A stretch of DNA of 64,000 nt from Chryseobacterium sediminis (GCF_008386505.1 NZ_VUNZ01000001.1:744001-808000), one strand, 5' to 3'; shown: positions 9,904 through 18,962, counted from the stretch's first letter. Translations and numbers: made by a program. Notes: generated by a model from the sequence alone, not told the origin.

Positions 9904-9905
9904 TC

Positions 9906-11129
9906 TTATTCAGTTTTTTCAGTATTGATTATATTCTGAATTATTATAGGTTTTTCATTTTTACTACTTTCACCAATATGTTCAGCAATAGATAAAAATA
10001 TCTCATTAGCAATCTTTTTAAAATCAAATCCGACAAAATCAGTGTATAAATTTTTATATTTTAGATTCGGAAAAAATCCATCTATTTGCTTTTTACTACC
10101 TTCACTATAATTAAAAACTATAATAAGTAAAGTAGGATTTGAATTTAATGCCCTATATGTTATTTGCCTGATATGTTCGTCAGCAAATGAAAATCCTGCT
10201 ACAAATAAAACTGAATTTTCCCTTTCTAGAATATTAGAAAACATTCTGATTTGCTCATAATATTCCAATCGTAATGTAGTATTTTCAAATTTTTCTTTTG
10301 TAGGATTTATCATTACTAATTTATCATAAATTGTATAAAATTTATCCAAATTTTCATGAGTCTCTTCAATATCGATTTTTTTTTCCGCTTCTTTCTTTAG
10401 TTCATTATAATCTTTTAATATAATTTCAGTTTTGCCATCAACATCCATTTCTTTTATTAAAGAAATTAAAAGTTGCTCAGGAAAGCAAATCTCATTTAAA
10501 TCATTCAAAGCAATTAAATTTGGGTCATACTTAATTTTCGTATCATTGCTTTTATCCCAAGTTACAGAACCGTGAAGTTTAAACAAATTAAATACTGGAA
10601 GTTCCGATCTAATACTATATTGTGAGCTATTTTTGTAAAATGACTTTTGGTAGTTGGCTGTATTGAAACTCTTATTAAACTTTCCATTAAATCCATCATT
10701 AAACTCTAATCCTAATTTATCTAGATTTATATCAAGAAAAATATCCATATTAGTTGTAAATATATTTACTTCTTTTGGCAATAGTTTATTTCTTCTTTTT
10801 AAAAGTAAAATATTAAGAGTCTGCAATAATGTTATATAAATTTCATTTGTTGCAATAAAATCATTCTGTTTGTCTTCACTTAAAGTAAATTTATCATCTA
10901 TCAATTTTAAATTTCCTCTAATACATTTATCAAAATACCAATATTTAATTGAGGTATCTAAAACCTTAAACCAATATTTATTCCTGTTATTTTGGAAATC
11001 TCGATCCAATGAGGTAAGTAAATCTTCTATATTTCCAAGTGTTTCAAGATAATTTCTAGAAGCTCCTGAACCTATCAAAAAATTGAAATGGCTACTCTCT
11101 ATAATCTTTAAAATTTTCTCATTTTCCAT
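9906..11129 (-). CDS. SIR2-domain protein (putative NADase effector)
   Basis: 407 residues. Recognisable SIR2-like motifs are G20SGAS24 for NAD binding, T125TNMD129 (N127 and D129), H186GS188 as the likely catalytic His, and GFSFADEHI (312-320), which binds the adenosine side. Divergent SIR2 domains of this kind act as NAD-depleting effectors in Thoeris, Dsr, Sir2-HerA and short-Ago systems. The region after 330 has no domain I recognise. The gene starts 3 bases after the HD gene stop and ends 2 bases before the HerA start, so the three are one transcript. Whether it hydrolyses NAD or deacylates is inference. Confidence 0.87.
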   Translation of the reverse strand: MENEKILKIIESSHFNFLIGSGASRNYLETLGNIEDLLTSLDRDFQNNRNKYWFKVLDTSIKYWYFDKCIRGNLKLIDDKFTLSEDKQNDFIATNEIYITLLQTLNILLLKRRNKLLPKEVNIFTTNMDIFLDINLDKLGLEFNDGFNGKFNKSFNTANYQKSFYKNSSQYSIRSELPVFNLFKLHGSVTWDKSNDTKIKYDPNLIALNDLNEICFPEQLLISLIKEMDVDGKTEIILKDYNELKKEAEKKIDIEETHENLDKFYTIYDKLVMINPTKEKFENTTLRLEYYEQIRMFSNILERENSVLFVAGFSFADEHIRQITYRALNSNPTLLIIVFNYSEGSKKQIDGFFPNLKYKNLYTDFVGFDFKKIANEIFLSIAEHIGESSKNEKPIIIQNIINTEKTE

Positions 11130-11132
11130 AAA

Positions 11133-12698
11133 TTAATTTTCAATATCAATTAATCCGTGTTCGATAAATTTCCCCCTTACGACTTCTTCAATTTCAGATA
11201 ACTCATTTTCCATTTTACCTTTTCTATTTACGTAAATCCTTTTAATAAAAGTATTCGTTTGATTTAAAAATTTCATCTCATCAGTAATACTATCCCAGTT
11301 TTGTGTAATTAATTTTCCTTTTTTATCAATTACCACTGATTTAGTTTTAATTTCCCTTTTGCTATTGTAAAACCCTTTTAAACCAATATTGCTACAGTAG
11401 TTTTCTTGTATAAATATACCCTCACTATTTAGTTCAGATTTAATAATTTTTAATTTAGATTCATCGAATTTCTTTGTATCAAATTTTAGAAAATCAGCAA
11501 CGTTTTCTCTCTTTTCATAACATCGTTTCCATAACTTCCTATTCAATAAATCGTTTAAAACATTTTCACAATTAGTGCAATGGTTTTCTTGTAAAATATT
11601 TCTTAGAGTAACGTTAAAAAAGTATTCATCACTATTTTCACAATAGAAATTTTCATAATCAACAAATTCTTGTATGTCCTCCAACACGTTTATGTTTAAA
11701 TCACCAAATATAAAATCAAGCATTGAATTCGTAGCAGAATTAGTTTTATGAAAGTAAACCTGATTGTATAGATGATTTCTGGATTGTATAAACCTTATAA
11801 CAGAATCTAAGCCGCTCATCTTTATACCTAATGTATATCGATCTTTTGCGTTGATTGGTAACAGAGATGTCAATATTCTGCTTTGATCAAAAAAGCCATA
11901 TTTTACTCCTGAATAAAAACTATCTCTATATAAATAGTCCATCCTATCAGCATCAAAGGGAAAACTTGCGATAATAGAATTAAAATAATCTGAAAAATTA
12001 CCATCACCAATCATGATCTCATAATCTGGTAGAAAATCAGGTTCAATCATTTTTAAGATATTGTCGATGCTTATTTCTTCTACAATTAATATTGATTCTT
12101 TTGTTAAGCTTTTATATAGTTTTAATGTTTTGATCAGACTAATAATAAAAACGCATGATACTAATTCATGATTAATATTTTTATCTAGTCCTTTCTTTTC
12201 AATATAGACTTTAAACAAGTCAATATATTTTCCAAAAAAATCAGGGTTAGATTTTAAAATTTTCATTAATCCTTCTCCCGTTGTTGTAAAATCATCAAAC
12301 TTATGAGAAGTTGGACCATGCCCGACATCGTGTAATAGAGCTGCCAATCTTAATTCCTGTAGACGAACAAGTAAAATTTTATTATTTCTTTCAAAATCAT
12401 ATACAGATTTTGCTTCAATGTAATCATTATTCTCAGGATCTCTTTCGCTTTTTACCCTTGCTATTTTAACATTCTCATTAGAATTATGAAAAATAACTTC
12501 AGCAAGATGCATTACCCCAAGTGAATGCTCAAACCTACTATGATTTGCTCCAGGAAATACATAGTTAAGTAATGTATTTTGTTTTACTTTTCTTAATCTG
12601 CCAAAAATTCTTTGATTAATAATATACTCCTCAATTTCAGTAATTTGTATTAATCCGTGGATGGGATCTAGTATTTTTCCGGTCTTAATTAAATTCAT
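11133..12698 (-). CDS. HD-domain phosphohydrolase, SAMHD1/dGTPase-like, first gene of the HD-SIR2-HerA operon
   Basis: 521 residues. The N-terminal 330 align by eye with human SAMHD1: D11PIHG; HSRFEHSLG (R55, H58); LLHDVGHGPTSH (H123, D124, H127, H132); H177; DADRMDYLYRD (D251); and RNHLYNQVYFHK. These are the metal ligands and surrounding residues of SAMHD1-type dNTP triphosphohydrolases. Residues from about 340 on have no recognised domain, although a Cys pair (HCTNCENV) is present. It is the promoter-proximal gene of the operon, with 3 bases to the SIR2 gene. Bacterial dGTPases can protect against phage by depleting dNTPs. Here that role is inferred; a housekeeping dNTPase or a regulator of SIR2-HerA are alternatives. 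Confidence 0.85.
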   Translation of the reverse strand: MNLIKTGKILDPIHGLIQITEIEEYIINQRIFGRLRKVKQNTLLNYVFPGANHSRFEHSLGVMHLAEVIFHNSNENVKIARVKSERDPENNDYIEAKSVYDFERNNKILLVRLQELRLAALLHDVGHGPTSHKFDDFTTTGEGLMKILKSNPDFFGKYIDLFKVYIEKKGLDKNINHELVSCVFIISLIKTLKLYKSLTKESILIVEEISIDNILKMIEPDFLPDYEIMIGDGNFSDYFNSIIASFPFDADRMDYLYRDSFYSGVKYGFFDQSRILTSLLPINAKDRYTLGIKMSGLDSVIRFIQSRNHLYNQVYFHKTNSATNSMLDFIFGDLNINVLEDIQEFVDYENFYCENSDEYFFNVTLRNILQENHCTNCENVLNDLLNRKLWKRCYEKRENVADFLKFDTKKFDESKLKIIKSELNSEGIFIQENYCSNIGLKGFYNSKREIKTKSVVIDKKGKLITQNWDSITDEMKFLNQTNTFIKRIYVNRKGKMENELSEIEEVVRGKFIEHGLIDIEN

Positions 12699-12736
12699 TA
12701 TTTTTTATGAAATTTAGTGAATAAGTTTTTTTTTAC

Positions 12737-12754
12737 CTTACGGTTATCCGTAAG
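12737..12754. promoter_or_regulatory. Palindrome upstream of the HD-SIR2-HerA operon
   Basis: CTTACGGTTATCCGTAAG has 7-base perfect arms and a 4-base centre. It lies 39 bases before the HD gene start and is flanked by an A/T run. It fits a repressor operator or a 5' leader hairpin. The surrounding stretch (12699-12977) is otherwise AT-rich and holds no gene. Confidence 0.45.
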
Positions 12755-12923
12755 AAAAGCATGAATCTTTACTTATAAATGCTATAAGGCAACATAGTAT
12801 TATTGAATTATCAGTAACAAATCCGCAAAACTGATTCAAAATATGACATTTGACATGTTTTTCGTTTTATAAAATATTATTTAATGCATAATTCATTTTA
12901 AAATAATACATTTAGGAAGTGAA

Positions 12924-12931
12924 TAGTTTTG
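12924..12931 (+). promoter_or_regulatory. Bacteroidetes -7 box (TAGTTTTG)
   Basis: It matches TAnnTTTG and lies 46 bases before ATG 12978, giving a short leader for the 602-residue protein gene. Confidence 0.45.
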
Positions 12932-12977
12932 AAAGGATTTTTTAGATGAATAAGAAAAGAACTTTTATCGAAAATTT

Positions 12978-14786
12978 ATGACAAAAAAACCTTTGCACAA
13001 TTTCCATATTCCGGTAATGGGACTGGCTTACACTATAGACAGCCCAATCCGTGTTGCACAATATGGAATTTCTTCTGTGATCTCTATCATTGATGATGAA
13101 ATCCTTGAAAAGATGAAAAACTTTTATAACAAAAAGTTTAATCTTGACTACTTTGGAATCTCAACAAAAACAGATGATTACAGGGCAAGAAGAGTTACTG
13201 CCTATCTGGATATGGTGGATGATATTGTGAATGAAAAATTTGAATCTTTCAAACAGGAAATCAGCAAAAACAAAGAGGCTTTAAAGGACTTCATGGCCAT
13301 ACTTCCGAATACTTCGGATCTTAAAGAAAGTCTTCAGAATCTTATTAATCAAAAAGATAACTGGAGTTCCAATATTAAAAACTTCATAGAATCCAACCTA
13401 AAACCCGGAAGTATTGATGTCAATATCATGACGAAAGTAGATAAAGACAATTATCAGAACAACGAACAGCTTCCGGTAATGTACAATGATGCCCATGCTT
13501 CACTGCGTGGATTTGCCAAAAGTAAACTGTCATCATCAATGGTTCTTTCTGCAGGAATGAATCCTCGTCTGTACAGCTATATGGAAGAGTTTGAAGACTT
13601 TTTCCCGGATGAAAACGGAAAGATCAAAAAGAAGATCATTCTTAAAGTAAGCGACTTCCGTTCTGCAATGATCCAGGGAAATTTTCTGGCTAAAAAAGGA
13701 TTGTGGGTTTCAGAATACCGAATAGAATCCGGACTGAACTGCGGAGGCCATGCCTTTGCAACCGAAGGACTGCTTCTTGGGCCTATCATGGAAGAATTTA
13801 AGCAGAAAAAAAATGAGCTGATACAGTCGGCACATACTTTAATGACAGCTGCTTTGGAACAAAAAGGGAAACCTGTAGTTTCAGAACCTTTAGAAATGAA
13901 AATTACCGTTCAGGGGGGAGTGGGAACTTCTGAAGAACATGAGTTTCTGCTGGCTCATTACAATGTAGACAGTGTAGGATGGGGGTCTCCGTTTTTACTG
14001 GTACCTGAAGCCACTTCTGTAGATAGAGAAACCAGGAATCTGCTTGTAAAATCAAAAGAACAGGATTTGTATCTGAGCCATATTTCGCCTTTGGGAGTAC
14101 CTTTCAATACGGTAAAAGGAACTTCTAATGAACTATTGAAGTATGAGAAAGAAGCTAAAGGCAAATATGGAAGTTCTTGTCCCAAAAAGCTTCTGGCATT
14201 AAGCAAAGAATTCTCACCGGAAGGAACCTGCACCGCTTCTAAAAAGTATCAGGATATCAAACTGAAAGAGCTGTATGCTGATCAGGAAACCTTAACAGAA
14301 AAAGAGTTTGATACAAGAAAATCCCAAATTACCGATAAAGCCTGTCTGTGTGTAGGACTTGTGAATGCGGCATATATGGAACAGAATCTTGAAATCAAAG
14401 GAGAAAAGCAAGGTGTTGTCATATGTCCCGGACCCAATATTGCTTTTTTTGATAAAGAAGTTTCACTTTCTGAAATGGTAAAACATATTTATGGAAACAC
14501 CAATATTCTTTCTCATACCCAACGCCCGAATATGTTTATCAACGAACTGAAAATGTATGTTGACTACCTGAGAAAGGAAATTACAGAATCATCAGTACAG
14601 ATTACCCATTCCCAAACAAAAAAATGGAATGCTTTCAAGAAAAATATACTTGAAGGAATAGAATATTATCATGATCTTTTTAAAGGATCATCATTCTTCA
14701 GCAACGGATTATCAACCATCAACCTACAATTACAGGAATATAAACTTCAGCTTACTGCTATTGAAGTTCCGCAGGTTGAAAAATAA
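12978..14786 (+). CDS. Conserved-looking protein of unknown function, possible cysteine-ligated enzyme
   Basis: 602 residues, no signal peptide, no transmembrane segment. I do not recognise a named family. The start (HNFHIPVMGLAYTIDSPIRV) has the beta-strand/Gly pattern of TIM-barrel flavoenzymes such as nitronate monooxygenases, but this is weak. Conserved-looking motifs are GLNCGGHAFATEG (about 253-265), QGGVGTSEEHEFLL, SCPKK, GTCTAS, KACLCVGL and VVICPGPNIAFF. The spread of Cys residues could bind a metal or an iron-sulfur cluster. It stands alone with its own -7 box and terminator. Codon use resembles the chromosome and not the AT-rich operon next door. Confidence 0.7.
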   Translation: MTKKPLHNFHIPVMGLAYTIDSPIRVAQYGISSVISIIDDEILEKMKNFYNKKFNLDYFGISTKTDDYRARRVTAYLDMVDDIVNEKFESFKQEISKNKEALKDFMAILPNTSDLKESLQNLINQKDNWSSNIKNFIESNLKPGSIDVNIMTKVDKDNYQNNEQLPVMYNDAHASLRGFAKSKLSSSMVLSAGMNPRLYSYMEEFEDFFPDENGKIKKKIILKVSDFRSAMIQGNFLAKKGLWVSEYRIESGLNCGGHAFATEGLLLGPIMEEFKQKKNELIQSAHTLMTAALEQKGKPVVSEPLEMKITVQGGVGTSEEHEFLLAHYNVDSVGWGSPFLLVPEATSVDRETRNLLVKSKEQDLYLSHISPLGVPFNTVKGTSNELLKYEKEAKGKYGSSCPKKLLALSKEFSPEGTCTASKKYQDIKLKELYADQETLTEKEFDTRKSQITDKACLCVGLVNAAYMEQNLEIKGEKQGVVICPGPNIAFFDKEVSLSEMVKHIYGNTNILSHTQRPNMFINELKMYVDYLRKEITESSVQITHSQTKKWNAFKKNILEGIEYYHDLFKGSSFFSNGLSTINLQLQEYKLQLTAIEVPQVEK

Positions 14787-14811
14787 CCGTATTTTTTAAT
14801 TGATAGATAAT

Positions 14812-14850
14812 AAAAACAGCTTTCAACGCGGAGGCTGTTTTTGTTTTTTT
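14812..14850 (+). terminator. Rho-independent terminator
   Basis: AAAAACAGC (14812-14820) pairs exactly with GCTGTTTTT (14834-14842) and is followed by T-rich sequence. It ends the transcript of the 602-residue protein gene. Confidence 0.8.
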
Positions 14851-14863
14851 GAGCAATTCTGTT

Positions 14864-15023
14864 GGAAAAACGCTAAGGCGCTAAGATTTATAATATTACT
14901 ATATAATTTAAGGCGCTAGAACATTTCGACTTCGCTCAATATTAGATTTTCAGCAAACGTATGTCTAATTTTTGCAGTACACAATTTTATCGGAGATAAA
15001 ATCCTTGCGCCTTAGCGTTTTCC
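14864..15023. repeat. Intergenic repeat element bounded by inverted AACGCTAAGGCGC ends
   Basis: GGAAAAACGCTAAGGCGC (from 14864) is mirrored by GCGCCTTAGCGTTTTCC (to 15023). A partial internal copy (AAGGCGCTAGA) starts near 14911. The 160-base unit fills most of the gene-free stretch 14787-15161 and has no ORF. It resembles the elements at 60464-60635 and 60656-60773 in size and in its AACGC(A/T)AAG ends. Confidence 0.6.
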
Positions 15024-15161
15024 CAAAAAAAAATATTAGTCAAAAAAACTGTGTAAACATCAGCATTTCCATTTATAATAACTATAACGGGAATGGCTAT
15101 TTTGAATATTCATCAGGTTTAATATTCCTTACCTTAGAGGTCACTTAGTAAAATTATTTTT

Positions 15162-16106
15162 ATGGAAAAAAGAAAGATTAAAAACACCGATTTAACGATT
15201 GCGCCAATCAATTTCGGAGGTAATGTTTTTGGATGGACGCTGGATGAAAAACAGTCTTTTGATATATTGGACCGCTTTACAGAAGCAGGATTCAATTTTG
15301 TAGATACTGCGGATACCTATTCATGGTGGGTAAACGGGAAAGGCGGACAGTCTGAAGAGATTATTGGAAAGTGGATGAAAAGCCGTGCTAACCGTAATGA
15401 TATCGTTTTGGCAACCAAAGTAGGTTCAGAAACGAAAGAACACGGCTATGATATCAGCAAAAAGCATATTTTACAATCAGTAGATGAATCTTTGAAGAGG
15501 CTTCAGACGGATCATATTGATTTATATTATACTCATTTTGATGATAATATCACTCCGGTAGAAGAAACGCTTTCGGCTTATGATGAGATCATTAAATCTG
15601 GAAAAGTTCGTTATATTGCGGCCTCCAATTTATCACCGGAACGTTTGAAAGCATCTTTTGAAGCTGCTGAAAAGAATAATCTTCCTAAATACGTTGCTTT
15701 ACAGCCTCACTATAACCTGATGGAAAGGGAGGGTTTTGAAACAAATTATGCTCCTTTGGCAGAGCAGTTTGATTTAAGTGTATTCCCGTATTGGTCTCTG
15801 GCAGCTGGTTTCTTAACAGGTAAATACCGTGATGAAGCAGATCTTGCAAAAAGTGCGAGAGGTGAGGGCGTAAGAAAGTATTTAAATCCTAAAGGTCTTG
15901 AAGTGTTAAAAGCACTGGATCAGGTAAGTGCAAAACATAATACCACCCAGGGAACGGTTTCTCTGGCATGGCTGTTATCTAATCCTCTGATCACAGCACC
16001 TATTGTAAGTGCTACGAGTGCCTCACAGCTTGAAACGGTATTCAATGCACCAAAACTTATTCTGGATCAGGAAGATATTGATCTGCTGAATAACGCAAGC
16101 AACTAA
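15162..16106 (+). CDS. Aldo/keto reductase
   Basis: 314 residues of the AKR superfamily (NADPH-dependent carbonyl reductases, cytoplasmic TIM barrel). The catalytic tetrad is present: D48, Y53, K86 (VLATKVG) and H125 (LYYTHF). The cofactor-binding end is also typical (PIVSATSASQLE). Length is normal. It is monocistronic, with a repeat upstream and a strong terminator downstream. The substrate cannot be assigned. Confidence 0.9.
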   Translation: MEKRKIKNTDLTIAPINFGGNVFGWTLDEKQSFDILDRFTEAGFNFVDTADTYSWWVNGKGGQSEEIIGKWMKSRANRNDIVLATKVGSETKEHGYDISKKHILQSVDESLKRLQTDHIDLYYTHFDDNITPVEETLSAYDEIIKSGKVRYIAASNLSPERLKASFEAAEKNNLPKYVALQPHYNLMEREGFETNYAPLAEQFDLSVFPYWSLAAGFLTGKYRDEADLAKSARGEGVRKYLNPKGLEVLKALDQVSAKHNTTQGTVSLAWLLSNPLITAPIVSATSASQLETVFNAPKLILDQEDIDLLNNASN

Positions 16107-16136
16107 TTTTTGAACTTTCATTATAGACTAAAATTT

Positions 16137-16170
16137 AATCCGTTCATTGCTGAACGGATTTTTTTATTTT
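16137..16170 (+). terminator. Rho-independent terminator after the aldo/keto reductase gene
   Basis: AATCCGTTCA (16137-16146) and TGAACGGATT (16151-16160) are perfect complements around a 4-base loop, followed by seven T. Confidence 0.9.
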
Positions 16171-16178
16171 GACAATGT

Positions 16179-16210
16179 AAACCACCCCGTCAAAAATTCT
16201 TTGAATTTTA
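16179..16210 (+). repeat. Dispersed hairpin repeat, copy 1 (partial)
   Basis: It contains ACCACCCCGTCAAAAATTCT and then TTGAATTTT. The core AAAATTCTTTGAATTTT is self-complementary. Fuller copies are at 45849-45905, 55871-55927 and 63492-63545. This one lacks the CCCCTCC...GGGG half. Confidence 0.8.
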
Positions 16211-16240
16211 GTTTTTCGATTGTGATTATTCAGCTACTAA

Positions 16241-18088
16241 TTAATCAGAATATTCCTTCAAAAGCTGTCTGTAACTCATCAGGATCGAGGATTTTGAAAT
16301 AAAGCCTATAAAATCATTATTCTCACTCACTACCGGAAGATTCCATACCCCTGTATCATCAAAAGTCTGAAGAATATCCAGAGGTTTATTGTCACGGTGA
16401 AGTATCGCTGGTGGAGTTTTCATAATCTGAATAACAAGCTGGGAAGCATCCATTTCTTTGTTAAAAAGATAAGGTCTTATATCATCCAGAGTAAGGATTC
16501 CTTTTAGCTTTCTGTTTTCATCTACAACCGCAAAAATATTCTTGTCTCCATTCTTTACCATTTCAAACAGCTCAGTAACAGAAGCATTTTCATTAATAGT
16601 CTGAGAATACTGATCAATAAAATCTTCCGTTCTCAAAGCAAAAAGAAGGTTTTTATCATGCTTATTCGTCAATATTTTTCCTTCATCTGCCAAAGATTTC
16701 AGTTCCGGAGAAATAGGAGAGAACCATTTGGCAATAAGGTAAGACATTACAGATACAATCATAAGAGGGATAAACAGATCATATCCGAAACTGGATTCAG
16801 CAATCAGAAATATTGCAGTAAGCGGAGCATAGAGTACGCCGCTCATTGCTCCGGCCATTCCTACCAGAACAAGGTTGGTTACCGGAACATCTGTAAAACC
16901 TATATGCTGACAAACCAAAGCAAATAAGTACCCTAACGTTCCTCCTGCAAAAAGGGACGGAGCAAAATTACCTCCGTTTCCACCGCTGAATATGGTAAAA
17001 GAAGTGGCAAATGCCTTTAAAAGCAATACCAGAATTAAAAATACAATAATCGTCCAGTCTCCGATCTCAAAATATCTGAAAAAGCTGTTTTCAATAATAG
17101 AATGGGTATTCCCGTTGGTAAATGCTTTCACGGTTTCATATCCTTCTCCGAATAAAGGAGGAAAAAGAACACACAATAATGACAATACAGCGCCACCAAA
17201 CATTGCTTTACGCATTCTGGAAAGCTGAAGCCCCTTTATAAAATGTTCTACTTTTTGAGAAATAATCACAAAATAACGGGCGTACAAGCCTGTTACAAGC
17301 CCTAAAATAAGGTAATAAGGAACATTTTTATAATTAAATGCCTCTCTTGTATAAAACCTAAAAAGAACATCTTCCTGAAGCAAAATCCTCGACAAAAGGC
17401 TTCCACAAACCGCCGCCACAACCAGTGGAATAAAGTCTGTAAAAACCACTCCCGTCAGGAGAATTTCAAAGGCAAACATAATCCCGGCAATAGGTGCATT
17501 GAATGCAGATGCAATACCAGCCGTAGCACCCGCAGCAAGTAATAATGTACGCTCTTTGTAACTTAATCTGTAAGTCTGCGCATAGTTTGAACCAATAGCA
17601 GCTCCGGTAACTGCGATAGGACTTTCCAGTCCGGCTGAACCTCCCAATCCTACAGTAACAGCACTTTGTATCACCTGGGAATACATTTTAACGGAAGCCA
17701 CGATACTGGAATTCTGTGCAATTTCATAAAGAATAGCCCCGATACCTTTACGGTCCTGTCCTTTGAACAACGTCAGAACGATCATTGTAGTCAAAACAAT
17801 TCCTAAAAAGGGAAAAACAATATAGAATAGGATCTGATATTCAAAGTGAACTTTAGTGGTAATGAAATTGTGGATATTGTGTACCAGCGTTTTCAGAATA
17901 ACTCCTGCAAGACCCGCCGTACAGCCTACCAGAATTCCGGAAAGAACCAGAAACTGGTTTCGGCTCAGTCTGTTGTTCAGCCAATGCAGAATAAGTTCAT
18001 AACTGCGTGCTTTTTCTAATCCGTATTTTTGGAAATCTCTTTTAAATTTAAGGAAGCTCAGGTACTTTTTTTTGTTGTGAATTTTCAC
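16241..18088 (-). CDS. ClC-family chloride channel or transporter with C-terminal CBS pair
   Basis: 615 residues. A ten- to twelve-helix ClC core (about 45-445) has the selectivity-filter motif GLGGSAGLESP, with E155 at the gating-glutamate position, plus GNGGNFAPSLFAGG. Two CBS domains (about 490-610) follow and probably sense nucleotides. It is an inner-membrane protein. The GSAGLESP form of the usual GREGP motif is common in Bacteroidetes. There is no proton-glutamate that I can assign, so channel versus H+/Cl- exchanger is open. Confidence 0.9.
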   Translation of the reverse strand: MKIHNKKKYLSFLKFKRDFQKYGLEKARSYELILHWLNNRLSRNQFLVLSGILVGCTAGLAGVILKTLVHNIHNFITTKVHFEYQILFYIVFPFLGIVLTTMIVLTLFKGQDRKGIGAILYEIAQNSSIVASVKMYSQVIQSAVTVGLGGSAGLESPIAVTGAAIGSNYAQTYRLSYKERTLLLAAGATAGIASAFNAPIAGIMFAFEILLTGVVFTDFIPLVVAAVCGSLLSRILLQEDVLFRFYTREAFNYKNVPYYLILGLVTGLYARYFVIISQKVEHFIKGLQLSRMRKAMFGGAVLSLLCVLFPPLFGEGYETVKAFTNGNTHSIIENSFFRYFEIGDWTIIVFLILVLLLKAFATSFTIFSGGNGGNFAPSLFAGGTLGYLFALVCQHIGFTDVPVTNLVLVGMAGAMSGVLYAPLTAIFLIAESSFGYDLFIPLMIVSVMSYLIAKWFSPISPELKSLADEGKILTNKHDKNLLFALRTEDFIDQYSQTINENASVTELFEMVKNGDKNIFAVVDENRKLKGILTLDDIRPYLFNKEMDASQLVIQIMKTPPAILHRDNKPLDILQTFDDTGVWNLPVVSENNDFIGFISKSSILMSYRQLLKEYSD

Positions 18089-18261
18089 CTTAGAAACATT
18101 TTATGCTGTCATCAGATTGATACAGCTCCGTAAATTTATGAAATATATCACAAAAAACATCCTTTTGAAGATTTACTCTTGTTCTGTGATTTCAATTTTT
18201 GTAATTTATATTCCAATTTAAAATTCAAAATTTCTTCAAAATTTAATAATAGCTTTATGGC

Positions 18262-18936
18262 ATGAAAATCCTAATTGTTGAAGATGAAACAGCTCTTACT
18301 CAAAGTATTTCCGAATATCTGTCCGGAGAGAATTATCTCTGTGAAGCGGCAAGTACATTCAGTGAGGCTATGAGCAAAATAGAAACATTTGATTATGACT
18401 GCATTTTACTGGACATTATGCTTCCGGACGGAAACGGTCTGAAAATACTTGAAGAATTAAAAAAACAGCAGAAACAGGATGGAGTTATTATTATCTCTGC
18501 CAAAAATGCTCTGGATGATAAAATTGAAGGTCTGAAATTGGGTGCAGATGATTATCTCACCAAACCATTTCATCTCTCTGAGCTTATGGCAAGGGTATAT
18601 TCTATTATCAGGAGAAAGCAGTTCAGCAGTTCCAATGTGGTAAAACAAAATGAATTACAGATTGATTTGCTGGCTAAAACAGTTGCCGTAAACAATGAAG
18701 CGATTTCATTAACCAAAAAAGAATTTGACCTCTTAATTTATTTTATCGGTAACAAAAATAAAGTCATCTCCAAAAGTACACTGGCAGAACATCTTTCCGG
18801 AGACCTCGCAGATATGCTTGATAATCATGATTTTGTATACGCTCACGTAAAAAACCTTAAGAAAAAACTGTATGACGCCGGATGTGAACATTATCTGAAA
18901 ACGGTATATGGAACGGGGTATAAGTGGGAAAGCTAG
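18262..18936 (+). CDS. OmpR-type response regulator
   Basis: 224 residues with a receiver domain (1-120; phospho-acceptor D51 in CILLDIMLPDG, Lys in LTKPF) and a winged-helix DNA-binding domain (125-224; TVYGTGYKW end). The partner is the histidine kinase at 19351-20637. The two are normally adjacent, but here a four-helix-bundle gene sits between them. The set resembles metal- or envelope-stress systems (CusRS-like), a family-level guess. Confidence 0.92.
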   Translation: MKILIVEDETALTQSISEYLSGENYLCEAASTFSEAMSKIETFDYDCILLDIMLPDGNGLKILEELKKQQKQDGVIIISAKNALDDKIEGLKLGADDYLTKPFHLSELMARVYSIIRRKQFSSSNVVKQNELQIDLLAKTVAVNNEAISLTKKEFDLLIYFIGNKNKVISKSTLAEHLSGDLADMLDNHDFVYAHVKNLKKKLYDAGCEHYLKTVYGTGYKWES

Positions 18937-18962
18937 AATAATTATGAATGATGAATTATGAG
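18937..18962 (+). repeat. Left inverted flank of the four-helix-bundle gene
   Basis: The AATTATGAATGATGAATTATGAG-type sequence contains the gene start codon and is complementary to the block at 19318-19350. Such AT-rich ends flank genes of this family in many Bacteroidetes (family knowledge). Confidence 0.65.

Noticed and set aside
8017..12698. Possible toxin-antitoxin or restriction-modification interpretation of the operon
   Set aside because: No methylase, nuclease motif, small antitoxin or specificity gene is present. The three proteins fit nucleotide-depletion immunity better.
12946..12981. 11-codon ORF (MNKKRTFIENL) overlapping the start of the 602-residue gene by ATGA
   Set aside because: No coding signal beyond length. 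It may be translationally coupled but could equally be chance, since an AT-rich leader easily holds such an ORF.
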